Shown: positions 1 through 8,605 of the stretch, in pieces
Numbering within the stretch: position 1 is the stretch's first letter
Layout: every line of letters begins with the position of its first letter
Source of the DNA: Camelimonas lactis
GTDB lineage: Bacteria > Pseudomonadota > Alphaproteobacteria > Rhizobiales > Beijerinckiaceae
Length of the DNA: 64,000 bases
Assembly: GCF_004342915.1 (NCBI RefSeq)
Contig: NZ_SLWL01000008.1
Span: 62,001 to 126,000 of the forward strand
Reading direction: 5' to 3'
The notes under the pieces: generated by a model
Seen by the model: the letters and a program-made list of their open reading frames with translations, nothing else
Database searches by the model: none
Told to the model about the DNA's origin: nothing
Position numbers and translations under genes: made by a program

Positions 1-522
1 AACGACAACGCGCGCGTGCTGCGCTTCGTCTCCAAGGTGACCATCAACCCCGCCATCGCCCAGGGCGTCAGCCAGGTGATCGGCTCGGTCGAGGTCGGCA
101 AGATGGCCGACCTGGTGCTGTGGGATCCGGCCTTCTTCGGCGCCAAGCCGAAAATGGTCATCAAGGGAGGCATGATCTCCTGGGCGCTGATGGGCGATCC
201 CAACGCGTCGCTGCCGACGCCCCAGCCGGTGCGCTACCGGCCGATGTTTGGCGCCATGGGCTCCGCCCTTGCGAAGACGCGCGTGACGTTCACCTCGCAT
301 GCTGGTTTCGAGGACGGGATCGCGGAGCGTTATGGGCTGCAGTCGCAGGTCATTCCGGTCTATGGCACGCGCACCATCAGCAAGTCCTCCATGGTTCGCA
401 ACGCCACGTTGCCGACCATTGAGGTCAATCCCGAAACCTTCGCGGTGACGGTGGATGGCGAGCATGCGACGATCGAGCCGGCGACCCATCTGCCGTTGAC
501 CCAGTTGCACTTCTTCAGCTGA
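1..522 (+). CDS. ureC: Urease subunit alpha, C-terminal part (5' truncated by window edge)
   Basis: The frame is open from base 1 to a TGA at 520-522, giving about 173 residues. It matches the end of the urease catalytic subunit, which hydrolyses urea to ammonia and carbamate in the cytoplasm. Visible family features are the metal-dependent-hydrolase strand '[15 protein letters not shown]' and the segment '[18 protein letters not shown]'. The nickel ligands and the carbamylated lysine of the family lie upstream of the window, so activity cannot be judged here. The accessory genes ureE, F, G and D follow on the same strand, after a strong hairpin at 530-564. The start is outside the window. 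Confidence 0.97.
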   Translation, partial: NDNARVLRFVSKVTINPAIAQGVSQVIGSVEVGKMADLVLWDPAFFGAKPKMVIKGGMISWALMGDPNASLPTPQPVRYRPMFGAMGSALAKTRVTFTSHAGFEDGIAERYGLQSQVIPVYGTRTISKSSMVRNATLPTIEVNPETFAVTVDGEHATIEPATHLPLTQLHFFS

Positions 523-529
523 GCCGCCG

Positions 530-564
530 GCGCTTCCGGCGGGCGGACGCCCTGCCGGAAGCGC
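530..564. terminator. Hairpin between ureC and ureE
   Basis: A perfect 11-bp inverted repeat (530-540 and 554-564) encloses a 13-nt loop and starts 7 nt after the ureC stop. No T-run follows. It may be an attenuator or an mRNA-stabilising hairpin that lowers accessory-gene expression relative to the structural subunits. This role is inferred from position only. Confidence 0.55.
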
Positions 565-673
565 TCAATCAACAGGACAGGCTCCGGTCCGGCCGGACCG
601 GTGTTTGCGCCAGCGGCGCGGTCCCATGATCGCCGGCGCGCGATCGCGCCTGCACGGACGTAGCGGAGGAAGC

Positions 674-1468
674 ATGATCCTCGTTGAGAAGAAGCTCGGC
701 CATATCAATGATCCGGCCTGGAGCGCGCGCGCCCGGACGGCGCGCATCGACCACCTGGTGCTCGAACAGTGGGAAGCGCCGAAGAACCGCCTGCGCAAGG
801 CCAGCGAGGGCGGCGTCGAGCTGGCGATCTCGCTGCCGCGCTCCGAGCACCTGCATGACGGCGACGTGCTGTACGCCGACGACGCGCAGAACGTCATTGT
901 TGTCGCCCGCGTGGCGCTGAAAGAAGTTCTGGTCATTGAACTGGAGGGGCTGGAAAGCCTGTCTCCGTCGGAAATCCTCCGGGCCAGCTTCGAACTGGGC
1001 CACGGCCTCGGCAACCAGCACTGGCCAGCCGTGATCAAGGGCAGCACGGTTTACGTGCCGCTGTCGGTGGACCAGAAGGTCATGGCCTCGGTGATGCGCA
1101 CCCATGCCTTCGCCCATGTGAGCACGCGTTTCGCGCCGGGGGAGGAGATCGCAGCGAAACTGGACGCCCGCGAGGTGCGGCTGCTGTTCGCCGGCGCAGA
1201 CGCCACGCCGCATCATCACCACGGCGGCCATGAGCATGCTGAGGGAATGACTCACGCGCACGCCCACAGCCACCAGCACAGCCATGAACATGCGCACGCA
1301 GGCGGCGAGCGGCATGCGCACGCCCACAGCCACACGCATGCGCATGAGCATGGTCACGACCACGATCACGCCGGCCACTGCCACGGCGATCAGGACCATG
1401 CCCATGCGCACGGTCACGATCATGTTCACGTTCATCCCCACCCCCATCCTCACGCCAGGGAGAGCTGA
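674..1468 (+). CDS. ureE: Urease accessory protein UreE with long polyhistidine tail
   Basis: UreE is the nickel metallochaperone that hands Ni2+ to the UreG-UreF-UreD complex on apo-urease. I chose ATG 674 because GGAGGA lies just upstream and because the product then begins MILVEKK, as UreE proteins do; the frame is also open 23 codons further upstream. The product is 264 residues. The N-terminal and metal-binding domains are followed from about residue 179 by an unusually long tail with about 36 histidines in some 86 residues, arranged as H-x-H repeats with Asp, Glu and one Cys. Such tails bind several Ni2+ ions in known UreE proteins. The stop overlaps the ureF start (TGATG). Confidence 0.96.
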   Translation: MILVEKKLGHINDPAWSARARTARIDHLVLEQWEAPKNRLRKASEGGVELAISLPRSEHLHDGDVLYADDAQNVIVVARVALKEVLVIELEGLESLSPSEILRASFELGHGLGNQHWPAVIKGSTVYVPLSVDQKVMASVMRTHAFAHVSTRFAPGEEIAAKLDAREVRLLFAGADATPHHHHGGHEHAEGMTHAHAHSHQHSHEHAHAGGERHAHAHSHTHAHEHGHDHDHAGHCHGDQDHAHAHGHDHVHVHPHPHPHARES

Positions 1469-2190
1469 TGTCGGAGGCGAGGTCTGACGGGCTGTCCGCG
1501 CCGCGCGACATGACGCATCTGGCGCGACTGCTCCAGTTTTCGGATTCCACCCTGCCGGTCGGCGCCTTCGCCTTCTCGAACGGGCTGGAGTCGGCGTTGC
1601 AAACCGGCGTGGTGACCGATCCCGCCAGCCTGCGGGAGTTTGTCGAACTGGCGGTGCGCCAGGCGGCGCGCATGGACGGCGTGGCCTTGCTGCATGCCAG
1701 CCGGGCCATGCGGGCGGGGGATTACGGGGCGATCCGCGCCGCTGACGCCGCCCTGTGGAGCCGGCGGGTTGGTGAGGAACAGCAGATGATGCTGGCCCGC
1801 ATGGGCAAGAAGCTGGCTGAACTGGCGCTGAAGATCAGCGATTTCCCGATGCTGGAGCGCTGGCTGGGCGACATCCGGGCCGGCGCGACGCCCGGTTGCT
1901 TTCCCGTCGGCCAGGCCATCGCGCTCGCCCATATGGGGGCGGACGAGGCGGAAACCTTCGTCATGCATCAATATGGCGTGGCTTCGATGATCCTCAGCGC
2001 GGCGGTGCGGCTGATGCGGATTGATCATCTCGATACGCAGCGCATCCTGTTTACGACGCAACAGCGCGTGCAGGAGGATTATGAGGCCGTGCGCGATCTG
2101 TCGCTGGATGAAATGTCGGTGTTCGCGCCGGTGTTCGACGTGCTGGTGGCGCATCACACGACGACGCACGTCCGGCTGTTCATGAACTGA
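1468..2190 (+). CDS. ureF: Urease accessory protein UreF
   Basis: This 240-residue helical accessory protein has the family N-terminal block '[19 protein letters not shown]' at about residues 21-39. UreF bridges UreD and the GTPase UreG on apo-urease and acts as a fidelity factor during nickel insertion. ATG 1468 overlaps the ureE stop as TGATG, which implies translational coupling. It is followed after 38 nt by ureG. Length and composition are normal for the family. Confidence 0.95.
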   Translation: MSEARSDGLSAPRDMTHLARLLQFSDSTLPVGAFAFSNGLESALQTGVVTDPASLREFVELAVRQAARMDGVALLHASRAMRAGDYGAIRAADAALWSRRVGEEQQMMLARMGKKLAELALKISDFPMLERWLGDIRAGATPGCFPVGQAIALAHMGADEAETFVMHQYGVASMILSAAVRLMRIDHLDTQRILFTTQQRVQEDYEAVRDLSLDEMSVFAPVFDVLVAHHTTTHVRLFMN

Positions 2191-2228
2191 GGGCCGGCGT
2201 CGCGCCGCCCTGCAAGAGGTCAGGCACA

Positions 2229-2891
2229 ATGAAGAAGATCACCCGCATCGGCATTGGCGGTCCCGTCGGCTCCGGCAAGACGGCGATCATCGAAACCATT
2301 ACGCCGCGCCTGATCGACATGGGCGTCAAGCCGCTGATCATCACCAACGACGTGGTGACCACCGAGGACGCCAAACAGGTGCGCCGCACCCTCAACGGCG
2401 TGCTGATCGAGGAAAAGATCGTCGGCGTGGAAACCGGCGCCTGCCCGCACACGGCGGTGCGCGAGGATCCGTCGATGAATATCGCCGCCGTCGAGGAGCT
2501 GGAGGAGAAATATCCCGACAGCGACGTCATCATGATCGAGTCCGGCGGCGACAACCTGACCCTGACATTCAGCCCGGCGCTGGCGGATTTCTACATCTAC
2601 GTCATCGACGTCGCGGCCGGCGACAAGATCCCGCGCAAGAACGGCGCCGGGGTCTGCCAGTCGGATATCCTGGTCATCAACAAGAAGGACCTCGCGCCCT
2701 ACGTCGGCGCCAGCCTGGAGGTGATGGACCGGGATTCGAAGCTGATGCGCGGCAAGAAGCCGTTCGTCTTCACCAACTGCAAGACCGGCGAGGGCATCGA
2801 CGACCTCATCGCCCTCATCATGGACATGGCCCTGTTCGACGTGCAGACAACGCCGGCCAGAACGCCCGCGTCGACGCCTGTCGCCGGGTGA
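2229..2891 (+). CDS. ureG: Urease accessory GTPase UreG
   Basis: This 220-residue SIMIBI-class GTPase powers nickel delivery to urease. The P-loop GPVGSGKT spans residues 11-18. The conserved metal-binding Cys-Pro-His is at residues 72-74. The motifs 'ESGGDNL' and '[14 protein letters not shown]' (the guanine-specificity NKKD) are present. The start is ATG 2229, preceded by 'AAGAGGTCAGGCACA'. The last residues form an Ala/Thr/Pro-rich extension beyond the conserved core. The stop overlaps the next start (TGATG), so translation of ureD is probably coupled. Confidence 0.98.
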   Translation: MKKITRIGIGGPVGSGKTAIIETITPRLIDMGVKPLIITNDVVTTEDAKQVRRTLNGVLIEEKIVGVETGACPHTAVREDPSMNIAAVEELEEKYPDSDVIMIESGGDNLTLTFSPALADFYIYVIDVAAGDKIPRKNGAGVCQSDILVINKKDLAPYVGASLEVMDRDSKLMRGKKPFVFTNCKTGEGIDDLIALIMDMALFDVQTTPARTPASTPVAG

Positions 2892-3832
2892 TGGCCATGA
2901 CGCTGCACGAGCGCCTGGGCCGGCTCGACGCCGCCCGTGAGGTGCAGGGTTACCAGACCCAGCCCCGGCAGATGCGCGCCGCCGCGCCCGGCAAGGTGGG
3001 TGAATTGCGGCTTGGCTTTTCCCTGCGCGACGGGCGCTCGGTGTTGCATGATCTCTACCGGGTGGCGCCGTTGCTGGTGCAGCAGGCGCTGTACTGGGAC
3101 GAGGCCATGCCGGAGCTGCCGATCTGTCCCATCATTTCGGTGGGCGGCGGGGTGTTGCAGGGCGACCGTTACCGCATCGACATCTCGGTGGAGGCCGGCG
3201 CCTGCGCCCAGGTGACGTCGCAGAGCGCCAACCGCATTCACCAGATGGACGCCAACTATGCCTCGCAGCACCAGACGGTGCGCGTGGCCTCCGGCGCCTA
3301 TCTCGAATACCTGCCGGATTTCACCATTCCCTATAAAGGCTCCCGTTTCATCAACGAAACCGAGGTGACCGTCGCTGAGGACGCCACGGTGCTTTACGGC
3401 GAGATGCTGATGAGCGGCCGCAAGCACCACCATGAGGACGAGCGCTTCGGGCTCGACCTGCTATCCATGGCGGTGTCGGTGCGGCGCCCTGGCGGACGGG
3501 AGCTGTTCGCCGAGAAGCTGCTGATCGAAAAGGGCGATCCAACGGTGAACTTCGCCGCCGTGATGCGCGGCTTCGACGCCTTCGCCAGCATCATGTGCCT
3601 GACGCCGCCGGACGTGGCGGCGCGCATCCGGGAGCGTTTCGGGACGCTGTTCCCGGCGGAGGAGCGGCGCGCCATCGCTGGCGTCAGCCGTCTGCCCAAT
3701 GGGGCCGGCCTCATGCTGCGGGTGGTGGGCGTTGAAAGTTACGACGTGCGTCAGGAAGTGCGCCGGTTCTGGCGGATCGTTCGTGAGGAAGCGCGCGGGC
3801 GCACCTTGCCGGAGGAGTTTTTGTGGCGCTGA
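2891..3832 (+). CDS. ureD: Urease accessory protein UreD
   Basis: UreD (UreH in some species) is the scaffold that binds apo-urease directly and recruits UreF and UreG. The product of about 313 residues has the family patterns 'GELRLGFSLRDGRSVL', 'QGDRYRIDISVEAGA', 'QSANRIHQMD' and 'YLEYLPDFTIPYKGSRF'. ATG 2891 overlaps the ureG stop; ATG 2897 is an alternative. UreD is last among the accessory genes, unlike the common ureDABC order. The same order, ending with a urea transporter, is known from the Brucella ure2 locus. Confidence 0.95.
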   Translation: MAMTLHERLGRLDAAREVQGYQTQPRQMRAAAPGKVGELRLGFSLRDGRSVLHDLYRVAPLLVQQALYWDEAMPELPICPIISVGGGVLQGDRYRIDISVEAGACAQVTSQSANRIHQMDANYASQHQTVRVASGAYLEYLPDFTIPYKGSRFINETEVTVAEDATVLYGEMLMSGRKHHHEDERFGLDLLSMAVSVRRPGGRELFAEKLLIEKGDPTVNFAAVMRGFDAFASIMCLTPPDVAARIRERFGTLFPAEERRAIAGVSRLPNGAGLMLRVVGVESYDVRQEVRRFWRIVREEARGRTLPEEFLWR

Positions 3833-4047
3833 GCGGCTGCAGGTTGGCGGCCGCCGGATAAGCGTGGGCGGCGGGGGCCAGACACGTGCGCGAGGACATG
3901 TGCGCCGGCTGGTTTCAGAAAGCTGCGCCCAGGGGGCGGCGCGCGACAATGGAGCGGAAGGCGCCGAAGGCGGGATGGGCCGGCTTTCAGGCGACGATTG
4001 ACGCAAGAGACGTTGTGCGACGCAAGACAACCGGAAAGGGGCGGAGC

Positions 4048-5040
4048 ATGTCGGGAGAGAGAAACGACCCATTAACAGTGTGCCTGCGCGGGGCCAGCCA
4101 GGTGTTCTTCATGGAGAACGCCCTGACAGGCGTCCTGTTCTTTGCCGCCGTGGGCTGGGCGTCTTATGCGTCCGGCAATTGGGCGACGGTCATCGGCGCC
4201 GCGATTGGCGTGGTGGTGGCGACCCTCACGGCATGGCTGCTGGATTGTGACGGGCCGTCCATCAGGGCCGGCCTGTTTGGCTTTAATGGCGTGCTGGTGG
4301 GGGCGGCGTTGCCAACCTTCATCGCGGCGTCTCCCCAGTTGTGGGTCTATGTGATTGTTGGCTCCGCCGCCAGCACCGTGGTGACGGCCGCCTTCAGCGC
4401 CACCCTCACCAAAAGCTGGGGCATCCCGGGTTCAACCGGGCCGTTCGTGCTCACCGGCTGGTTGATGGTGGCTGGCGCCTATACATTTGGCGGCCTGCAG
4501 GTAACCGGGGATGCGCCGAAGCTCGCCGCGGATTATGTGCAGGGCGCGGTCGCCATTCCTCCCGCGCTGGATCTGGTCCGCATCTTCTTCCGCAATATTG
4601 GCCAGGTCTTCCTGCTGGGCAACGAGATCAGCGGCGCGATTATCCTCGCCGGCATTTTCATCGCCTCGGTTCCGGCCGGCGTCGCCACGGCGGCGGGGTC
4701 GTTGATCGCCATGGTCGTCGCCATCGGCATGGGGGCCAATCCGGCGACGGTCGCCCAGGGGCTGTATGGCTTCAGCCCGGTGCTGACCGCCCTCGCCGTG
4801 GGCGTGATCTTCCTCAATCCGTCCATGAAGGCGGCGCTTTACGCGTTGCTCGCCACGGTCACCTGCGTCTTCGTTCAGGGCGCTTTCGACGTCATCATGC
4901 CGCCGTCCGGCCTGCCGTCGTTCACGGCCCCCTATGTGCTGACCATGTACCTGTTCATCGCGCCGAAGTCATTGCTGGCGCCGCATCCGCACCGCCCGGT
5001 CAGCGGGCATCCGGTGGGCGACGCGCCCGCCGCCAAATGA
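4048..5040 (+). CDS. ureT: Urea transporter (UT family)
   Basis: This 330-residue integral membrane channel of the UT/Yut family lets urea cross the inner membrane down its gradient. The opening 'QVFFMENALTGVLFF' and the repeated 'GFNGVLVGAALPTF' / 'GLYGFSPVLTALAVG' elements are typical of the two inverted urea-transporter repeats. I chose ATG 4048 because GGGGCGGAG precedes it; an upstream in-frame extension looks non-coding. The gene lies 215 nt after ureD. It supplies external urea to the urease encoded upstream. It could be named yut instead. Confidence 0.9.
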   Translation: MSGERNDPLTVCLRGASQVFFMENALTGVLFFAAVGWASYASGNWATVIGAAIGVVVATLTAWLLDCDGPSIRAGLFGFNGVLVGAALPTFIAASPQLWVYVIVGSAASTVVTAAFSATLTKSWGIPGSTGPFVLTGWLMVAGAYTFGGLQVTGDAPKLAADYVQGAVAIPPALDLVRIFFRNIGQVFLLGNEISGAIILAGIFIASVPAGVATAAGSLIAMVVAIGMGANPATVAQGLYGFSPVLTALAVGVIFLNPSMKAALYALLATVTCVFVQGAFDVIMPPSGLPSFTAPYVLTMYLFIAPKSLLAPHPHRPVSGHPVGDAPAAK

Positions 5041-5045
5041 CCCGA

Positions 5046-5069
5046 CGCGGCGGCTTCCGGGCCGCCGCG
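5046..5069. terminator. GC-rich hairpin between urea transporter and amt
   Basis: A 9-bp perfect stem (5046-5054 with 5061-5069) closes a 6-nt loop, 6 nt after the urea-transporter stop. No T-tract follows. It may terminate or attenuate transcription before amt. The call rests on structure and position. Confidence 0.5.
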
Positions 5070-5135
5070 CCTCCAGTGCCTTCGGCGGGACTGTCCGGCA
5101 GGGCGCTCCCGCCCTTCTGCCAAGGGTAAAAGACC

Positions 5136-6377
5136 ATGCAAGGCATCAATGCAGGCGACACCGCCTTTGTTCTGATGTGCACCGCCCTGGTGTGCATGAT
5201 GACCCCCGCGCTCGCCCTGTTCTATGGCGGGCTGGTGAAGCAGCGCGACATGCTGTCGATCATGATCCAGAACTTCGTCTGCATGGGCGTGGTCGGGCTG
5301 ATCTGGGTGTTTGGCGGCTTCAGCCTCGTCTTTGGCCCGGACATTAACGGGGTGATTGGAAACATCTCCACGTATTTCGGCATGTATCACGTCGGCATTG
5401 GGCCAAATCCGGCCTATGCGAAGAGCGTGCCGTTCATCATGGTGTTCGCCTACCAGATGATGTTCGCCATCATCACGCCGGCGCTGATGACCGGCGCCTT
5501 CGTGGGCCGCTTCCAGTTCGGCGCCTATCTGCTGTTCATCGCGTTCTGGACCGGCCTGGTCTATTTGCCGGCGGCGCACTGGATCTGGGGCGGCGGCTTC
5601 CTTGCAAAGATGGGCGTGGTGGATTTCGCCGGCGGCATTGTCATCCACACGGCGGCCGGCTTCTCGGCGCTGGCGACCGCCGCTTATCTGGGCAAACGCA
5701 AGCTGGGCGTTGGTGAGAAGGAATCGATGCCGGCCAGCCTGCCGCTCGTGGCGCTGGGCGCGGGCCTGCTCTGGTTCGGCTGGTTTGGCTTCAATGCCGG
5801 CGGCGCCTATGCGGCGGATGCGCTGGCGGCCTATGCCTTCACCAACACCATGCTGGCCGGCTCCATCGCCATGCTGGTGTGGATGTTCTGGGAATGGCTC
5901 GAAACCCGTCGCCCGTCGTTCTCCGGCGTGCTGGTCGGCGCCGTGGCCGGCCTCGCCACCATCACGCCGGCTTCGGGTTATGTCGAACCCATGGCGGCCC
6001 TGCTGATCGGCGCCGCCGGCGCGACGGTCTGCTATTACGCCAGGTATGTGCAGAAATGGCTGAAGATCGATGACACCCTGGAGGTCTGGCGCGCCCATGG
6101 CGTTGGCGGCGTCACCGGGGCGTTGCTGATCGGCGTCCTCGCCAGCTCCCACATCAACCAGGTGCAGGCCAGCGCCCATCAGCTTGGCGTTCAGGCGCTC
6201 GCCGTGGCGATCGTCGCCGCCTGGGCGGTGATCATCACGCTGGTCCTGCTGAAGGCGCTGGACGCCATGGGCATTCTGCGCGTGCCGGAAGAAGTCCAGC
6301 TCGCGGGTCTGGATGTGGCCGAGACCGGCGAGCGCGCTGTCAATCTCTGGAACATGGACAGCAAGCGGGCTGAATGA
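5136..6377 (+). CDS. amtB: Ammonium transporter Amt/AmtB
   Basis: This 413-residue inner-membrane protein of the Amt/MEP/Rh family has about 11 membrane segments. Key pore residues are present: the aspartate D163 in 'VDFAGG' and the twin histidines H171 ('VIHTAAG') and H321 ('AHGVGG'). Their 150-residue spacing equals that of H168 and H318 in E. coli AmtB. There is no long signal peptide. No glnK lies next to it, although GlnK usually gates AmtB, so the regulator must be elsewhere. The gene follows the urea transporter and probably retains or scavenges the ammonium released by urease. Confidence 0.96.
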   Translation: MQGINAGDTAFVLMCTALVCMMTPALALFYGGLVKQRDMLSIMIQNFVCMGVVGLIWVFGGFSLVFGPDINGVIGNISTYFGMYHVGIGPNPAYAKSVPFIMVFAYQMMFAIITPALMTGAFVGRFQFGAYLLFIAFWTGLVYLPAAHWIWGGGFLAKMGVVDFAGGIVIHTAAGFSALATAAYLGKRKLGVGEKESMPASLPLVALGAGLLWFGWFGFNAGGAYAADALAAYAFTNTMLAGSIAMLVWMFWEWLETRRPSFSGVLVGAVAGLATITPASGYVEPMAALLIGAAGATVCYYARYVQKWLKIDDTLEVWRAHGVGGVTGALLIGVLASSHINQVQASAHQLGVQALAVAIVAAWAVIITLVLLKALDAMGILRVPEEVQLAGLDVAETGERAVNLWNMDSKRAE

Positions 6378-6424
6378 AGCTGAATGCGGTCGCATCCGCA
6401 TCCAGAAACGCCCGGACATCGCGT

Positions 6425-6459
6425 CATGCCGGCGGCGGCGTCGCTCGCCAGCCGGCATG
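6425..6459. repeat. Inverted repeat downstream of amt
   Basis: A perfect 9-bp inverted repeat (6425-6433 and 6451-6459) flanks a 17-nt spacer in the gap between amt and the next permease gene. It could be a weak terminator or an operator; sequence alone does not decide. Confidence 0.35.
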
Positions 6460-6570
6460 GCGCCCGAAAACCTGCCGCCCGGTCATCGATCCAGCCGGGC
6501 GGCGCCGTTTTATTGCGCGTTGCGAAGCCTCACCGGATTGCCAGAACGCGCCCGACCCCAGGAATGCTGG

Positions 6571-7806
6571 ATGAACGTCACCCTCATCATCTTCATCCTG
6601 GTTTACGTCGCCATGGCGTTCGGCAAACTGCCGGGTCTGCGGGTGGACCGCACCGGCGCGGCGGTGGTGGGCGCGCTGGCCATGATCGTCTTCGGAGCGA
6701 TTTCGCCGAAGGGAGCCTGGGAAGCCGTCGACTATCGCACCCTGGGCATGCTGTTTGGCCTCATGGTGGTGTCGACGGCCTTTGTCGTATCGGGTTTCTA
6801 CGCCTGGCTGGCGCAGCGCGTCGCCATCATGCCGGTCAGTCCGCCCATGCTCCTCGCCATATTGATCGTGGTCGGCGGCGTGCTGGCCGCCGTCCTCACC
6901 AAGGACGTGGTGATGGTGGCGATGACGCCGCTGCTCGTGTCCATCACCATGGCCCGCAAGCTCAACCCCGTCCCGTTTCTGCTCGCCTTCTGTTTTGGCG
7001 TGAACACCGGATCCGTGGGCATGATCAGCGGCAGCCCGCAGAACATGATCGTCGCCCAGGGGCTTGGCCTGTCCTTCAGCGGCTTCATACGGGTGGCGGC
7101 GCTTCCGGCGCTGCTGTCATTTCCTGTCGTGTGGGCCGTGGTCGCCTTCATGTATCGCGGACGCTGGGCGCTGCCGGCGGGTCAGGACGCGCCCCTGCCG
7201 CCGGCTGGGACGGTTCCGCCGCTGGACAGATGGGAAACCATCAAGGCCGCCCTGGTTACGCTGGCGGTGATGGCGGCGTTCATCTCCGGTCACTGGCCCC
7301 GCGAGATCATCGCGCTCACCGCCGCCGGCGTGCTGCTGCTGAACCGCAAGATCGCCTCGAACGACATGCTCGGCCATGTGGACGGCAATCTGCTTCTGCT
7401 GATCATGGGGTTGTTCGTGGTGAACGCCGCGCTTGACCTGACCGGCCTGCCGCAACAATGGCTGCATGATCTGCGCAATGCCGGCGTCGACCTGAACAAT
7501 CCGGTGACCCTGTGTCTGGTGGGCGGCCTGCTCAGCAACGTAATTGGCAACAATCCGACGGTGATGTTGCTGACGCCGTTCCTGCAACCGGGCGTGGACG
7601 CCGATGCGCTCGGCGCGGCGCTGGCTGTCGGAACGGGCTTTTTCAGCAACCTCGTCGTGTTCGGCAGCCTGGCCGGCATCATCGTCGTCGAGCAGGCGGC
7701 GCGCTGCGGCGTGCGTGTTTCCTTCATGGAATTCTCGCGCGCCGGCGCCCCGGTCACCGTCTGTTGCCTGGCGATCGCCCTGGCCTGGATCATGTACCTG
7801 ACGTGA
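6571..7806 (+). CDS. ArsB/NhaD-type ion permease
   Basis: This 411-residue polytopic membrane protein belongs to the ion-transporter superfamily that includes ArsB, NhaD, CitMHS and SLC13 permeases. Support comes from two half-repeats, each with a polar re-entrant motif: 'MISGSPQNMIVAQG' in the first half and 'LLSNVIGNNPTVMLL' in the second. I took ATG 6571 because AGGA precedes it and the first membrane helix begins at once; a longer upstream in-frame stretch is Arg-rich and implausible. The substrate is unknown. Its position next to urea and ammonium transporters is suggestive but not decisive. Confidence 0.8.
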   Translation: MNVTLIIFILVYVAMAFGKLPGLRVDRTGAAVVGALAMIVFGAISPKGAWEAVDYRTLGMLFGLMVVSTAFVVSGFYAWLAQRVAIMPVSPPMLLAILIVVGGVLAAVLTKDVVMVAMTPLLVSITMARKLNPVPFLLAFCFGVNTGSVGMISGSPQNMIVAQGLGLSFSGFIRVAALPALLSFPVVWAVVAFMYRGRWALPAGQDAPLPPAGTVPPLDRWETIKAALVTLAVMAAFISGHWPREIIALTAAGVLLLNRKIASNDMLGHVDGNLLLLIMGLFVVNAALDLTGLPQQWLHDLRNAGVDLNNPVTLCLVGGLLSNVIGNNPTVMLLTPFLQPGVDADALGAALAVGTGFFSNLVVFGSLAGIIVVEQAARCGVRVSFMEFSRAGAPVTVCCLAIALAWIMYLT

Positions 7807-7820
7807 ACAGGAGGCCCGGT

Positions 7821-8204
7821 TCAGGCGGCGCCCCGCAAGCCCAGCCGGTAGCCGGTCCAGACCGCGGCGTAGCCGATCAGCAGGCTCGCGGCCAGGTAGG
7901 CGAGGGCGACCGTCATGCCAGTGGCGGAGGCGCCCATCACCACGACGGCGCCGTAAACGAAGCTTGAGAATGTCGACAGGCCGCCCATGACGCCGGTTCC
8001 GACCAGCGTATTGACGTCGTCGGTGACAGCGCGGCGCTGGTGCAGGCCGGTGATCAGGCCCAGCAGGAACGAAGCGACGACATTGGCGACGAAAATCGGC
8101 ATGGGAAAGCCGTCTGACGGATCGGGGACCCCGAGCATGAGAAATTCGCGCCCCAGGGCGCCCAGGGCGCCGCCGATAAAGACGAGGATGATGGCGTTGA
8201 TCAT
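7821..8204 (-). CDS. crcB: Fluoride channel subunit CrcB/Fluc (second of a pair)
   Basis: This four-helix protein of about 127 residues is a Fluc fluoride exporter subunit. It shows 'GGALGALGRE', the pore asparagine region 'VANVVASFLLG' and the 'GGLSTFSSF' loop that carries the phenylalanine and serine pore residues. I chose ATG 8204 because GGAG lies upstream on the minus strand; a TTG 15 nt further out is less likely. It starts 11 nt after the stop of another crcB. Fluc channels are antiparallel dimers, and species with two adjacent genes usually form heterodimers, so these two probably act together. Confidence 0.93.
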   Translation of the reverse strand: MINAIILVFIGGALGALGREFLMLGVPDPSDGFPMPIFVANVVASFLLGLITGLHQRRAVTDDVNTLVGTGVMGGLSTFSSFVYGAVVVMGASATGMTVALAYLAASLLIGYAAVWTGYRLGLRGAA

Positions 8205-8215
8205 GGCGACGCTCC

Positions 8216-8605
8216 TCAACCCTGCCAGCGGGCCAGGCCCGCGCCGCCGGCTGCGGCCAGCAGGCCGGCGACGACAGAGCCGGCGAGATAGGCGATGGCG
8301 GTTGTGGCGCGTTGCGCGTTGCTGAGCTTGAGCGCGTCCAGCTGCATGCTGCTGAACGTGGTGTAACCGCCCAGAACGCCGGTCAGCACGCCAGCGTTCA
8401 GCGGCGCGCCGAACCGGTCGCGCCAGTCAACGGAGAACAGGACCGACAGGTAGCCAATAACGAAGGCGCCGCTGACATTGATGAGGAATGTGCCGAGGGG
8501 GAAGCCGCCGTGGTAGCGTTCGCCCACCAGGCGGCCGATTTGCCAGCGCAACAACGATCCGGCTCCGCCGCCAAGACCGACCCACATGACGTCAAGCGGC
8601 CGCAT
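8216..8605 (-). CDS. crcB: Fluoride channel subunit CrcB/Fluc (first of a pair)
   Basis: The product has about 129 residues and four membrane helices. It carries 'GGGAGSLLRW', 'LINVSGAFVIG' and 'GVLGGYTTFSSM', the same signature positions as its neighbour but clearly divergent in sequence. ATG 8605 is preceded on the minus strand by TGGAGCAAACAATC, a good ribosome site; an upstream TTG at 8626 is possible. It is the promoter-proximal gene of the pair. I looked for a fluoride riboswitch in its leader and did not find a convincing one. Confidence 0.92.
   Translation of the reverse strand: MRPLDVMWVGLGGGAGSLLRWQIGRLVGERYHGGFPLGTFLINVSGAFVIGYLSVLFSVDWRDRFGAPLNAGVLTGVLGGYTTFSSMQLDALKLSNAQRATTAIAYLAGSVVAGLLAAAGGAGLARWQG

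Noticed and set aside
530-564. True intrinsic terminator ending the urease operon after ureC
   Set aside because: The stem is strong but lacks a T-run, and ureE-F-G-D follow closely in the same direction, so an attenuating or stabilising role is more likely.
3886-4047. 54-codon upstream extension of the urea transporter
   Set aside because: The residues do not look like a signal or membrane segment, and a GGGGCGGAG site precedes ATG 4048.
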